Shown here one piece after another: positions 17,037 through 25,039 of a stretch of DNA of 45,090 bases. Within the stretch, counting starts at the first letter, position 1. The number at the start of each line of letters is the position of its first letter. Made by a program: the position numbers and the translations under genes. The notes beneath the pieces are model-generated. The model did no database searches. It saw only the letters and a program-made list of their open reading frames with translations, and was not told the origin of the DNA. The stretch is from Clostridiales bacterium (lineage in GTDB: Bacteria > Bacillota > Clostridia > Oscillospirales > Oscillospiraceae): assembly GCA_020860575.1 (NCBI GenBank), contig JAJBUB010000006.1, positions 1 through 45,090 of the forward strand, written 5' to 3'.

Positions 17037-18512
17037 TTATTCCGTCTGTGTCATGGAAAACTGGAAGGAGAAATGCGTGTCCTCTCCCTCTCTGGGGGAC
17101 AGCACCGCCGCGTCCCCGGTGTACCAGAGCTCATAGCCGGAGTAGTCCACCTGGCAGGTCACGGTGACCCCGTTTGCTTGAGCCTCGAAGCTCTGAAAGT
17201 CGTACCCCTCGATCTGCTCCAGCAGGGCCTGTACCTGCTCCCCTCTCACGGGGCTGCCGCCCTGCGCCGCTGCGAAGGAGAGGACGGCCATCTGCATCTC
17301 ATTCCGATATGGCTCAAACAGCATTTCGCCCCCGCCCTCTAGGGCGGCGGAGAGGTACAGGCCGGTCATGGCTCCCTCCGACTCGCTGAATTGCAGCTCC
17401 GGCGGGGCGCACAGCTCGCTCATATAGACGTAAACCGTCCCGTCTCCCGACAGGGCGCTCCAGCTGCCGTCGCTGTCCAGGCCCCGATAGTTTACGCCGT
17501 CCCCGTCCTGATAGGTGATATCCACCCCGTAATAGGCGGACAGGCGGTTGTAGTTGTCGCAAAATTCCGCCACCGTCACCGCTCCCCGGTGCGGAGGCAT
17601 CCCGGCGGCGGATATGGTCAGCACAAACAGCCCCACTTGCGCCGCCCAGAACAGTCCGGCAGCGACGCTCCGCCAAGGCTTCTCGTCCCGGAGGGTCAGC
17701 TCGCTGTCCTCCTCCCAGGGCAGCGTCTCCCCCTCTCCGCAGGCCCGGTAGCTCTTCCACAGGCAGTAGAGGTCAACAAGGGGGACCGTCAGGCCGCAGC
17801 CGTACAGCAGCGCTCCCCAGGTGCGCCGGAGGGCGGCGGGATAGGACAGTCTTCCGCCCTCCCCATCCGTGACCTCCAGGCCCAAAATCAGCTTGCCCGG
17901 CGTGGCCCCCAGCAGGGACAGGAACAACGGCTCCAGCACCAGCAACGCCGGCAGGGCCAACAGAGCGGTCGCCGTTCCCCAGGTGTCCTGGGTGAGCCCG
18001 CTGTTGCCTGCCAGACAGAACAGGGCGCTGCAAAGCAGCTGGCACAGGGTCAGGTCCAGTCCCCGGGCGAAAAACCGCCGCCAGGGGGACCGCACCCGGG
18101 GCGTCACGTCCTCCCTGACCGCCCGGGCGGGGACGGGGGCGGAGGGACTGGCGATATAGGCATCCAGATAGGGCCGGGCGTCCAGGTTTTCCCACTGGAC
18201 GCCGTCCGCCCGCATGGTCCGGCAGACCTGCCGGGAGCGCTCTGCCGCCGCCTGCTCCCGCTCCAGCTGGGCCAGGCGCTCATCCAGGGCGTCGGGCAGC
18301 GCCGCCTCTCCCCGGCCCAGGGCCCTGATCTCCTCGACGGAGAGGCCCGGGGTCCGCAAAAGTTTGATGCGCAGCAGCAGTTCCAGATCGTCCTGGGAGT
18401 AGTTGCGGTAGCCGTTGGCCTCCCGCCGGGGACAGAGCAGGCCCTCCGCCTCGTAAAAGCGGATGTTGGCCCGCACCATACCGGAACGGCTCTCGATCTC
18501 CTTGATCGTCAT
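17037..18512 (-). CDS. MerR-type regulator fused to an RDD membrane domain and outer domain
   Basis: 491 aa. Residues 1-70 are a MerR winged helix: MTIKEIESRSGM, RFYEAEGLL and GYRNYSQDDL. A helix with coiled-coil character (~75-105) follows, as in MerR dimers. Residues ~143-260 are an RDD-family membrane domain (RFFARGLDL, GATPGKLILGLEV, VPLVDLYCLWK). A third membrane segment lies at ~282-302, then about 185 residues likely outside the cell. The design suggests a membrane-tethered one-component regulator that senses an envelope signal. AAGGAGG precedes ATG 18512. Its own promoter has the MerR-type 19-bp spacer. The frame is continuous through all domains, so this is not two genes. Confidence 0.88.
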   Translation of the reverse strand: MTIKEIESRSGMVRANIRFYEAEGLLCPRREANGYRNYSQDDLELLLRIKLLRTPGLSVEEIRALGRGEAALPDALDERLAQLEREQAAAERSRQVCRTMRADGVQWENLDARPYLDAYIASPSAPVPARAVREDVTPRVRSPWRRFFARGLDLTLCQLLCSALFCLAGNSGLTQDTWGTATALLALPALLVLEPLFLSLLGATPGKLILGLEVTDGEGGRLSYPAALRRTWGALLYGCGLTVPLVDLYCLWKSYRACGEGETLPWEEDSELTLRDEKPWRSVAAGLFWAAQVGLFVLTISAAGMPPHRGAVTVAEFCDNYNRLSAYYGVDITYQDGDGVNYRGLDSDGSWSALSGDGTVYVYMSELCAPPELQFSESEGAMTGLYLSAALEGGGEMLFEPYRNEMQMAVLSFAAAQGGSPVRGEQVQALLEQIEGYDFQSFEAQANGVTVTCQVDYSGYELWYTGDAAVLSPREGEDTHFSFQFSMTQTE

Positions 18513-18564
18513 GGGTATGACCTCCTTTTTCAGGGGGCTGTCGTCCCCCTCATTTTCTGTCCCC

Positions 18565-18595
18565 AGCGTAAGGTATCAAGTCGGTTGACAGTCAA
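18565..18595 (-). promoter_or_regulatory. MerR-type promoter with 19-bp spacer ahead of the MerR-RDD gene
   Basis: Minus strand -35 TTGACT (18590-18595) and -10 TACGCT (18565-18570) are separated by 19 bp, the overlong spacing that MerR activators correct by DNA distortion. The spacer includes an imperfect dyad GTCAA-CCGAC-TTGAT. The gene downstream is a MerR protein, so autoregulation is likely. Confidence 0.65.
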
Positions 18596-18622
18596 GGGGT
18601 TTCCCAAAAAATGTTGAATTGT

Positions 18623-19993
18623 CTACTTTTCTGCGCCCTCCGTCCACTCCGGCAGCTCCTCCGGGCCAAGCACCACCCGGATGGCCCAAGGTGGCACCGG
18701 GGGCGCCTGGTAGTCCTCCCGGAAAAAGACGAAGGCGGTCTCGTAGTCCGGCTTGCGCTCCGGATAGCTGCCGAAGCCGTCGGTGAAGTAGAGGATGCCC
18801 TTCAACCCCGCCAGCTCTCCCGACTGCACCAGGCCGTCGATATAGCCGAAGGCGGGGCGGAAGTCGGTGCCGCCGAAGCCCCGCACCTGAAAGTCCCGGC
18901 AGAGCTGCTCCAGCTCCTCCGGGGTGTGTACCACCGTGTCCATCTGCACCCCGGCGTCCGCCTGGATGACGTGGAGGTTGGCATGGTCGAAGAACAGGCC
19001 CTCGCTGGACAGGACGGCCCTCGTCTCTTCCAGAAAGCGACGCACCGTGTCCCCGGAGCAGGAGTCCGAGGTGTCGATGACGATAGCGAAGTCCTGGATT
19101 TTCCGGCTCTCCCGGTACTCCAGCGGCTCGATGAGGGGGATGTCCCCGTACAGCTCCAGGCCCAGGGCGTAGTAGGCGTAATCAAAGCTGTCCACGTCCA
19201 CCCGCATCTCCTCCCGGGTGGTGACGAAGCGGCGGAGAAACTGCCGGTAGTCATACCGCTCCCGGTTCTCCACCGTCAGGGACTGGAGCAGGTCCCCCGC
19301 CTGGTCGCCGTGGTCGGCAAAGAAGGTCTCCAGGCTGGTCTGGGTCTTTTCCCCTAAATCGCGCCACTTGTCCTCCAGCTCCTGCCGCCGGTCCCCGTCG
19401 CTGTTTTCCCCGTCACCGGGCCGATTGTCCGGCTGACTGTCCCCCTGGGGGTCGTCCTCCGGAGGCCAGAACCGGTGGTCGTCCCGGCGGAACTCCCGGA
19501 TGAGGGCCAGCTCGTCGTCATAGCTCCGGCACCGCTGGCCCAGCCAGCGGTAGATGGCCTCCGCCGTCAGGACGGGCATTTCAGCGCTCAGCTCGGCGTA
19601 GGTGTCCTCCCGGAATTCGCTCTGCATCACCTTCAGGCAACGGCTGTCGATGGAGTCCAGGATGGACTCCACGGCGATGTCGCAGGCAAGGCTCCACCGC
19701 TCCTCCTCCCGGCCCTGCCGGTTGAAGGGGTGCCGGAGGAGACAGTGGAGCAGCATATGGAGATACACCCGGTTGAGCAGCACCAGGTCGTCCCGGTACA
19801 GCTCCGTCAGATACCGGGGGTTGAACTGGATGGAGATGCCGTCCACCCCGATGGTGGGGGTGTTCAGGTTCATGGCATAGTCCAGACCGGACAGGGCGAT
19901 GTCCAGAAAGCGCATATTCAGATACAGCTCGTTCCGGGCGGAGGACAGGATGGCCCGGCCCAGGCGGTCCAGCTTTTCGTGATTTTCGTGCAT
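18623..19993 (-). CDS. VWA-like domain protein with putative metallopeptidase-like N-terminus (DUF2201 type)
   Basis: 456 aa. The N-terminal ~170 residues resemble the metallopeptidase-like half of DUF2201 proteins, but the expected HExxH reads HMLLH, so the catalytic Glu is absent. An acidic Asp/Gly/Pro/Arg linker (~185-215) leads to a VWA-like domain: MIDAS DTSDS, then GGTDFRP and YFTDGFG. Such proteins pair with MoxR ATPases. Start is uncertain: ATG 19993 (MHENHEKL) has GGGGGAG only 3 nt away, while the GTG at 20008 overlaps the LRR stop codon by 4 nt (GTGA) and would add five residues. Part of the LRR-to-MFS cluster. Confidence 0.85.
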   Translation of the reverse strand: MHENHEKLDRLGRAILSSARNELYLNMRFLDIALSGLDYAMNLNTPTIGVDGISIQFNPRYLTELYRDDLVLLNRVYLHMLLHCLLRHPFNRQGREEERWSLACDIAVESILDSIDSRCLKVMQSEFREDTYAELSAEMPVLTAEAIYRWLGQRCRSYDDELALIREFRRDDHRFWPPEDDPQGDSQPDNRPGDGENSDGDRRQELEDKWRDLGEKTQTSLETFFADHGDQAGDLLQSLTVENRERYDYRQFLRRFVTTREEMRVDVDSFDYAYYALGLELYGDIPLIEPLEYRESRKIQDFAIVIDTSDSCSGDTVRRFLEETRAVLSSEGLFFDHANLHVIQADAGVQMDTVVHTPEELEQLCRDFQVRGFGGTDFRPAFGYIDGLVQSGELAGLKGILYFTDGFGSYPERKPDYETAFVFFREDYQAPPVPPWAIRVVLGPEELPEWTEGAEK

Positions 19994-20004
19994 ATGCTCC
20001 CCCG

Positions 20005-21144
20005 TCACAGGTCAAATTCCCGGCCTGCGCCGCCGCCCAGGCCCATCCGGGCCTCCAGCAGACGGCTGACAAAGCGGACGTTCCCCGCCCGCTCCGCCTG
20101 TCCGGACAGCGCCTCCAGCGTCTCCCCGGTCAGCGGCAGAATTTCCAACAGGGCCTCCAGGCCCTCGGTGTCCTCCTGCTCCAGCAGAAGGTTCAGCAGC
20201 TCCCCCGTGTGGGCGGCGGCATAGGCCAGATAGTCCTCCCGGCCCTTGCCCAGATGATAGGGCCAGCGGAGGCGGTACCAGGCGATGCGGGCGGCCACGG
20301 CGGGGGTCTCCTCCTTCCGGGCCAGGTCGAAATAGCTCTCATACAGGTCAAAGTCGATATCCCGACTGGAAAAGCACTCCCGGTAGAGCTGGCCGGAGCC
20401 GTAGGTGATGGTCCGCCACATCCGGGGAGCGTTGATGTCCTCGTATTCATAGGAGAAGCCGGGGAGGAAGAACCGGGCCACCCCGTCGGGACAGCGGACG
20501 GTCAGATCCAGATCGTCCGACAGATCGGAGAGCAGGACGCTGATGTTGATGCCCAGGGGGAGGGTCAGCCGGGAGAGATGCTTGCAGTTGAGGAACAGCC
20601 CGCCACCCACAAAATTCACCGTGTCCGGGAGGGTCAGTTCCTTTAAGGCCACGCAGTTGTAAAAGGCGTGGCTCCCCAGGGTCTCCAGCCGGGTGGGCAG
20701 CGTCACCCGCTCCAGGCGGCGGCACTGGGAAAAGGCGTAGTCCGGCAGATCGACCAGCCCCTCCGGGAGACGGATGCGCTCCAAACTGCCGCACCCCTCA
20801 AAGGCTCTGGCCCCCAGATGGGTCAGTCCCGCCGGGAGGGTGAGGCGTTTCAGGCCGCCGCACCGGGCAAAGGCCCGGTCTCCGATGGAGGTGACCGTCT
20901 CCGGGATGATCAGCCGGGTCAACAGGCTGTTTGACCGGGTGAGGGGCGGCAGTTCATCCGGAGCGGCGGGGATCAGGCGGTCCCTCTCCCCCGTCCACGC
21001 CCCGCCCCCGAAGCAGTCCGGGCCGAGGGACGTGACCGGGCAGCCCTCCACCGTCTCCGGCAGGGCCAGTGGCGCGCCGTCTCCGGCGCAGCGGAGGACG
21101 GCGGCCTCGCCGTCGGCAACATGATACCAGATCGTCCAGGGCAT
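20005..21144 (-). CDS. Leucine-rich repeat protein (BspA-type LRR_5)
   Basis: 379 aa, no signal peptide or anchor, so probably cytoplasmic. Residues ~75-200 contain about five repeats of ~23 residues of the type L-P-x-G-L-x-x-L-G-x-x-A-F-x-x-C-x-x-L-x-x-L, for example GDRAFARCGGLKRLTLP and GARAFEGCGSLERIRLP. The C-terminal ~170 residues are a helical region with several EALLEILPL-like Leu-rich stretches. First gene of the minus-strand cluster with its own promoter at 21183-21211; the following VWA gene overlaps or abuts its stop. Most BspA-type LRR proteins are surface adhesins, so the lack of export signal and MoxR/VWA company suggest an intracellular scaffold (inference). Confidence 0.88.
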   Translation of the reverse strand: MPWTIWYHVADGEAAVLRCAGDGAPLALPETVEGCPVTSLGPDCFGGGAWTGERDRLIPAAPDELPPLTRSNSLLTRLIIPETVTSIGDRAFARCGGLKRLTLPAGLTHLGARAFEGCGSLERIRLPEGLVDLPDYAFSQCRRLERVTLPTRLETLGSHAFYNCVALKELTLPDTVNFVGGGLFLNCKHLSRLTLPLGINISVLLSDLSDDLDLTVRCPDGVARFFLPGFSYEYEDINAPRMWRTITYGSGQLYRECFSSRDIDFDLYESYFDLARKEETPAVAARIAWYRLRWPYHLGKGREDYLAYAAAHTGELLNLLLEQEDTEGLEALLEILPLTGETLEALSGQAERAGNVRFVSRLLEARMGLGGGAGREFDL

Positions 21145-21182
21145 GGCGAAGCCTCCTTTTCCCCGGTTGTTTTTCGCACCCT

Positions 21183-21211
21183 ATTATATCCAATTCGGCG
21201 GTTTGGGGCAA
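21183..21211 (-). promoter_or_regulatory. Promoter of the LRR-VWA cluster
   Basis: Minus strand -35 TTGCCC (21206-21211), 17-bp spacer, -10 TATAAT (21183-21188), about 35 nt before the LRR gene start and downstream of the ribosomal operon terminator. Confidence 0.68.
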
Positions 21212-21289
21212 CAGGGTAGGGAAAGTTTTTGACGGGCAAACGCTCCCTCCCGGAGCGGGCCGGGCAGGGTCCTCCCGGCAAAAGCAAAA

Positions 21290-21319
21290 ACAGCCTCTCC
21301 GGAGCTCCGGAGAGGCTGT
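21290..21319 (-). terminator. Intrinsic terminator of the ribosomal operon
   Basis: A 30-bp perfect palindrome (15-bp arms) followed on the minus strand by TTTTTGCTTTTG, 16 bases past the rplQ stop codon. Confidence 0.9.
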
Positions 21320-21335
21320 CCAGCCCAATTTGTTA

Positions 21336-21677
21336 TTACACCAGCTCGACGATAGCGGTCTCTGCGCCGTCGCCCTTGCGGAAGCCATTCCGGACGATCC
21401 GGGTATAGCCGCCGTTGCGGTCGGCGTACTTGGGGCCGACCTGGTCGAACAGCTTCTTGGCCACTTCCTCCTTGGTGAGGAAGGACAGGGCCTGACGGTA
21501 AGCCGCCAGATCGTTCTGCTTGGCCAGGGTGATCATCTTCTCCGCCAGGGGGGCGATCTCCTTGGCCCGGGTGACGGTGGTGGTCAGCTGACCGTAGTCG
21601 AGCAGATCGGTGGTCTGCTGTCTCAGCATAGCCATACGGGCGTCGGTGGGTTTCCCCAGTTTGCGGTAACCAGCCAT
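21336..21677 (-). CDS. rplQ: 50S ribosomal protein L17
   Basis: 113 aa, normal length. The N-terminal signature [18 protein letters not shown] and the C-terminal [25 protein letters not shown] block are diagnostic. It lines the peptide exit tunnel region. It lies 44 nt behind rpoA, the usual alpha-operon end, with a terminator immediately behind. Start ATG 21677 has GGAGT upstream. Confidence 0.98.
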   Translation of the reverse strand: MAGYRKLGKPTDARMAMLRQQTTDLLDYGQLTTTVTRAKEIAPLAEKMITLAKQNDLAAYRQALSFLTKEEVAKKLFDQVGPKYADRNGGYTRIVRNGFRKGDGAETAIVELV

Positions 21678-21721
21678 TACATTTCACTCCTTCGAAAGTT
21701 CCGTCCGGGACGAAACGTCTG

Positions 21722-22672
21722 TTAGTTGTTGTCCTCGCTCTTGAGGGAAAGGCCCATCAGCGCCAGCTTATTGATGACCTCCTCCAGGCTCTTCCGGCCC
21801 AGATTGCGGACCTTCATCATTTCGTCCTCGGTCTTTTCGGTCAGATCCTGGACGGTGTTGATATTGGCCCGTTTCAGGCAGTTGAAGGAACGGACGGACA
21901 GATCCAGCTCCTCAATGGTCATCTCCAGGACCTTGTCCCGCTGGGTCTCCGGCTTCTCCACCACAGTGGCGCTGCGGCCCACGCTCTCCGACAGATCGGT
22001 GAACAGGACAAAGTGATCGCACAAAATCTTGGCGCCCAGGGAGACAGCGTCCCGGGCCGTGATCGTGCCATCGGTCCAGACTTCCAGAGTCAGCTTGTCA
22101 AAGTCAGTCATGTTGCCTACACGGGTATTTTCCACCGTGTAGTTGACCTTCAAAACCGGGGAATAGATGGAGTCCACCGGGATGACGCCGATAATGGTCT
22201 GCGCCGGCTTGTTCCGCTCCGCGGGGACGTAGCCCCGGCCGTGGCTCAGGGTCAGCTCCATATTCAGAGACGCCTCGGGACCCAGGGTGGCGATGTGCAG
22301 CTCCGGGTTGAGGATCTCCACCTCGCTGTCCGCCTTGATGTCGCCTGCAGTGACCTCGCCCTCGCCGGAGGCCTGGATATAGACCGTCTTGACGGAGTTG
22401 CTGTACAGCTTGGCGATGATCTGCTTGACGTTCAGGACGATCTGGGTCACGTCCTCCTTCACACCGGGAATGGTGGAAAACTCATGCTGGACCCCAGCGA
22501 TCTTCATGGTAGTGACAGCGGTACCGGGCAGAGAAGAGAGCAGGATGCGGCGCAGGGCGTTGCCCAATGTGGTGCCATAGCCCCGCTCCAGAGGCTCTAC
22601 CACATACTTGCCGTAGTTCCCATCGTTGGGATCCTCGATGCACTCGATGCAGGGCTTTTCAATTTCTACCAT
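21722..22672 (-). CDS. rpoA: DNA-directed RNA polymerase alpha subunit
   Basis: 316 aa. N-terminal assembly/dimer domain (residues ~1-230) includes [20 protein letters not shown]; the C-terminal domain (~245-305) that binds UP elements and activators shows [14 protein letters not shown] and [10 protein letters not shown]. Alpha nucleates polymerase assembly. Located between rpsD and rplQ as usual, but 202 nt separate it from rpsD, and that gap is rich in stem-loops. AGGAGGG lies ~10 nt before the ATG. Confidence 0.98.
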   Translation of the reverse strand: MVEIEKPCIECIEDPNDGNYGKYVVEPLERGYGTTLGNALRRILLSSLPGTAVTTMKIAGVQHEFSTIPGVKEDVTQIVLNVKQIIAKLYSNSVKTVYIQASGEGEVTAGDIKADSEVEILNPELHIATLGPEASLNMELTLSHGRGYVPAERNKPAQTIIGVIPVDSIYSPVLKVNYTVENTRVGNMTDFDKLTLEVWTDGTITARDAVSLGAKILCDHFVLFTDLSESVGRSATVVEKPETQRDKVLEMTIEELDLSVRSFNCLKRANINTVQDLTEKTEDEMMKVRNLGRKSLEEVINKLALMGLSLKSEDNN

Positions 22673-22756
22673 ATAACTTTAACCCTCCTCGTTACAGGGA
22701 AGCGACGGCTCCCCTTGGTTTACAGCTTACCAATTCTGAGGAAGCACTGATTCAAC

Positions 22757-22856
22757 GGGCGGCAGACGGCCATAGTACGGCCGCCCGCCGTTCCCCTTTC
22801 TCTCGGCACTCCCCCACAGGCCACGCCCGTGGGGAAATGCCTCTCTGTCTCAGAGG
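22757..22856 (-). other. Structured rpsD-rpoA intercistronic region
   Basis: Three successive inverted repeats lie in the 202-nt gap: CCTCT/AGAGG (22840-22856), CCCCAC/GTGGGG (22812-22834) and GGGCGGC/GCCGCCC (22757-22786). None is followed by a U-run, so they are not simple terminators. No convincing promoter was found ahead of rpoA. Likely an mRNA processing or translational control element. Confidence 0.5.
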
Positions 22857-22874
22857 TTCCTTGAGGGTGGTCGG

Positions 22875-23480
22875 TTACTTGGAGTACAGCTCGACGATCA
22901 GGTGCTCTTCCACCGGGAAGTCCACATCGGCCCGCTCAGGCAGCCGGGTGATGGTGCCCTTCAGGGCCTCCTTCTCCCGCTCCATCCAGGCGGGGACGGA
23001 CACAACGATGGCGTCCTCACCCAGGAAACGCTTGAACTGCACGGAAGAGCGGCTGCTGGCCTTGACCTCGACGACGTCGCCGGCCTTCACCTGGTAGGAG
23101 GGGATGTTCACCCGCTTGCCGTTGACCAGGAAGTGGCCGTGGCTCACCAGCTGACGGGCCTCGCGGCGGGTCATAGCGAAGCCCAGACGGAACACCACGT
23201 TGTCCAGACGGCGCTCCAGGCTGGTCAGCAGGTTGTCACCGGTGACGCCGGGGGCCCGCTCCGCCTTCTCATAGTAGAGGCGGAACTGCTTCTCCAGGAC
23301 GCCATAGATGAACTTGACCTTCTGCTTCTCCTGAAGCTGGAGGACGTACTCGCTCTTCTTCTTACGCATCTGGTTCTTGGCGGTGCGCTTGTTGCTCTTC
23401 TTGCCGTTGTAACCCATAACGGCGGGGGAGATGCCCAGAGCCTCGCAACGCTTGGCGATGGGCTGAGTGTTCTTTGCCAT
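22875..23480 (-). CDS. rpsD: 30S ribosomal protein S4
   Basis: 201 aa primary 16S rRNA binder of the 30S body. The S4 RNA-binding domain occupies ~91-155 ([20 protein letters not shown], then [16 protein letters not shown]). Only one Cys occurs in the N-terminal region (KRCEALGIS), so this is the zinc-free form. S4 is a classical autogenous repressor, in E. coli of the alpha operon and in B. subtilis of its own gene, relevant to the structured gaps at infA-rpmJ and rpsD-rpoA. Start ATG 23480 follows AAGGAGGAAA. Confidence 0.98.
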   Translation of the reverse strand: MAKNTQPIAKRCEALGISPAVMGYNGKKSNKRTAKNQMRKKKSEYVLQLQEKQKVKFIYGVLEKQFRLYYEKAERAPGVTGDNLLTSLERRLDNVVFRLGFAMTRREARQLVSHGHFLVNGKRVNIPSYQVKAGDVVEVKASSRSSVQFKRFLGEDAIVVSVPAWMEREKEALKGTITRLPERADVDFPVEEHLIVELYSK

Positions 23481-23503
23481 AGTCTATTTCCTCCTTCTCG
23501 TGA

Positions 23504-23899
23504 TCAGACGCGTCTTCTCTTGGGAGGACGGCAGCCATTGTGGGGGACAGGAGTGACGTCCTTGATCAGGGTCACTTCCAGACCCACACCCTGGAGGGCG
23601 CGGATGGCGGCCTCACGGCCGGCGCCGGGACCCTTCACATAGACTTCCACCGTCTTCAGGCCATGCTCCATGGCGGCCTTGGCGGCAGTCTCAGCGGCAG
23701 TCTGAGCGGCAAAGGGAGTGGACTTCCGGCTGCCCCGGAAGCCCAGGCCACCGGAGGACGCCCAGCTCAGGGCGTTGCCCTGGAGGTCGGTGACGGTGAC
23801 CATGGTGTTGTTAAAGGAAGAGCGGATATGCACAGCGCCCTTCTCCACGTTCTTGCGCTCGCGGCGGCGGCGCACGACAGTCTTCTTAGCTTTGGCCAT
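23504..23899 (-). CDS. rpsK: 30S ribosomal protein S11
   Basis: 131 aa platform protein of the 30S. Signature stretch [20 protein letters not shown] and the C-terminal [18 protein letters not shown] are diagnostic. The basic N-terminus ([10 protein letters not shown]) contacts rRNA. 16 nt downstream of rpsM and 23 nt upstream of rpsD; AGGAGGGATAT precedes the ATG at 23899. Confidence 0.98.
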   Translation of the reverse strand: MAKAKKTVVRRRRERKNVEKGAVHIRSSFNNTMVTVTDLQGNALSWASSGGLGFRGSRKSTPFAAQTAAETAAKAAMEHGLKTVEVYVKGPGAGREAAIRALQGVGLEVTLIKDVTPVPHNGCRPPKRRRV

Positions 23900-23915
23900 T
23901 GTTCATATCCCTCCT

Positions 23916-24284
23916 TTACTTCTTCTTGTTGGCAATGGTCTTCTTGGGGCCCTTCCGGGTGCGGGCGTTGGTCTTGGAGCGCTGGCCACGGACGGGCAGG
24001 CTCTTCTTGTGGCGCATGCCACGATAGGAGCCGATCTCAATGAGGCGCTTGATATCCAATGCCACGTTACGGCGCAGGTCGCCTTCCACCATATACTGGT
24101 GTCCGATCACCTCACGCAGAGCTGCTTCCTGGGCCTCGGTGAGATCGCGGACCCGGGTGTTGGGGTCGATCCCGGTCTGGGCGAGGATCTTGTTGGCGCT
24201 AGTGCGGCCGATACCATAGATATAGGTCAGGCCGATCTCGATGCGCTTATCCTTGGGCAGGTCAATGCCGGCAATACGTGCCAT
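23916..24284 (-). CDS. rpsM: 30S ribosomal protein S13
   Basis: 122 aa head protein touching 23S rRNA and P-site tRNA. Starts [19 protein letters not shown], has the helix-hairpin-helix-like [14 protein letters not shown], and ends with the basic tRNA-contacting tail ([16 protein letters not shown]). 16 nt behind rpmJ. ATG 24284 follows AAGGAGG. Confidence 0.98.
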   Translation of the reverse strand: MARIAGIDLPKDKRIEIGLTYIYGIGRTSANKILAQTGIDPNTRVRDLTEAQEAALREVIGHQYMVEGDLRRNVALDIKRLIEIGSYRGMRHKKSLPVRGQRSKTNARTRKGPKKTIANKKK

Positions 24285-24300
24285 AAGTCAATACACCTCC

Positions 24301-24414
24301 TTATCCTTGTCTCTGTTTGTGCTTGGGATTCGGGCAAATCACCATAACTCTGCCCTTGCGCTTAATGACCTTGCATTTCTCGCACATGGGCTTGACTGAC
24401 GGTCTTACTTTCAT
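24301..24414 (-). CDS. rpmJ: 50S ribosomal protein L36 (zinc form)
   Basis: 37 aa, beginning [17 protein letters not shown]. Zinc ligands Cys11, Cys14, Cys27 and His32 are all present (CEKC, ICPNPKH), so this is the zinc-binding C+ form. Reading the minus strand from ATG 24414 gives a stop TAA at 24301-24303. The ATG is preceded by AGGAGG at a spacing of 7-8 nt. Normal position between infA and rpsM. Confidence 0.97.
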   Translation of the reverse strand: MKVRPSVKPMCEKCKVIKRKGRVMVICPNPKHKQRQG

Positions 24415-24437
24415 CGTCTTACCTCCTGTTTTGCTTC

Positions 24438-24474
24438 GTGGAACCGTTCCCTTGTCCAGAGGGCGTCTTTCCAC
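24438..24474 (-). other. Stem-loop in the infA-rpmJ gap
   Basis: On the minus strand GTGGAA pairs with TTCCAC (24438-24443 with 24469-24474), then a symmetric 5x5 internal loop, then CCCT with AGGG (24449-24452 with 24460-24463) closing a 7-nt loop. It sits in an 88-nt gap directly before rpmJ-rpsM, the position of the S4-controlled alpha-operon leader in E. coli. No U-run follows. Confidence 0.45.
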
Positions 24475-24502
24475 GGCCCCGGCTGTGGTTATTTTGCCGG
24501 GA

Positions 24503-24721
24503 TCATTTGCTTCTCCAGGTGATCCGGCCGCGCGTCAGATCATAAGGGGACATCTGGACAGTCACCTTATCTCCCGGGAGGATCCGGATATAGTTCATCC
24601 TGAGCTTGCCGGAAATGTGAGCCAGGATCGTGTGGCCTTTGCCGATGTCCACCAGGAAGGTGGTGTTGGGCAGAGACTCTTTCACGACGCCCTCCAGCTC
24701 GATCATATCGTCCTTGGACAT
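24503..24721 (-). CDS. infA: Translation initiation factor IF-1
   Basis: 72 aa OB-fold factor that binds the 30S A site during initiation. Diagnostic stretches: [32 protein letters not shown] and [13 protein letters not shown]. The chosen ATG 24721 has AAGGAGG at good spacing. An in-frame start 14 codons earlier would add a non-homologous basic extension. The start lies inside the end of the KOW gene (19-nt overlap), so the two are coupled. Confidence 0.98.
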   Translation of the reverse strand: MSKDDMIELEGVVKESLPNTTFLVDIGKGHTILAHISGKLRMNYIRILPGDKVTVQMSPYDLTRGRITWRSK

Positions 24722-25038
24722 GAGTTGATTTCCTCCTTCAATGGATGCCCTTCTTCGGGCCATACCGGGAACTCTGAGTTGCGGAAGGCGGCCAATGCAG
24801 CGCGCAGTTGCCTGTCGCTGACCGCTTCGCCTCTATGCAGCCGCTGGGCTGCCGGATGTGCGCTGGTCCCTACCCCCCGGACGTGCTTTTTTCGCTTCCG
24901 TTTGGGGGCAGCCAGCTTTCTCCCCTTACCGTTCACCAGCAGGACAAAGTCCCCCTCCTCCTTTACGACGAAGAAGAGCTGTCCCCTGTCGCGTCCGGCC
25001 AGGGAGAGAACGATTTCGTTTGGGTGGATACTTGCCAT
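24703..25038 (-). CDS. KOW domain-containing RNA-binding protein (L14e-like)
   Basis: 111 aa. The N-terminal KOW-like strand pair reads [18 protein letters not shown], continuing [23 protein letters not shown]. The rest is a basic/helical tail ending near infA. Proteins of this type occur between map and infA in many Clostridia and probably bind rRNA, but no function is established. ATG 25038 (MASIHPNE) is chosen because the conserved domain begins here; it is 1 nt past the map stop. The 3' end overlaps infA by 19 nt. Confidence 0.88.
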   Translation of the reverse strand: MASIHPNEIVLSLAGRDRGQLFFVVKEEGDFVLLVNGKGRKLAAPKRKRKKHVRGVGTSAHPAAQRLHRGEAVSDRQLRAALAAFRNSEFPVWPEEGHPLKEEINSCPRTI

Positions 25039-25039
25039 A

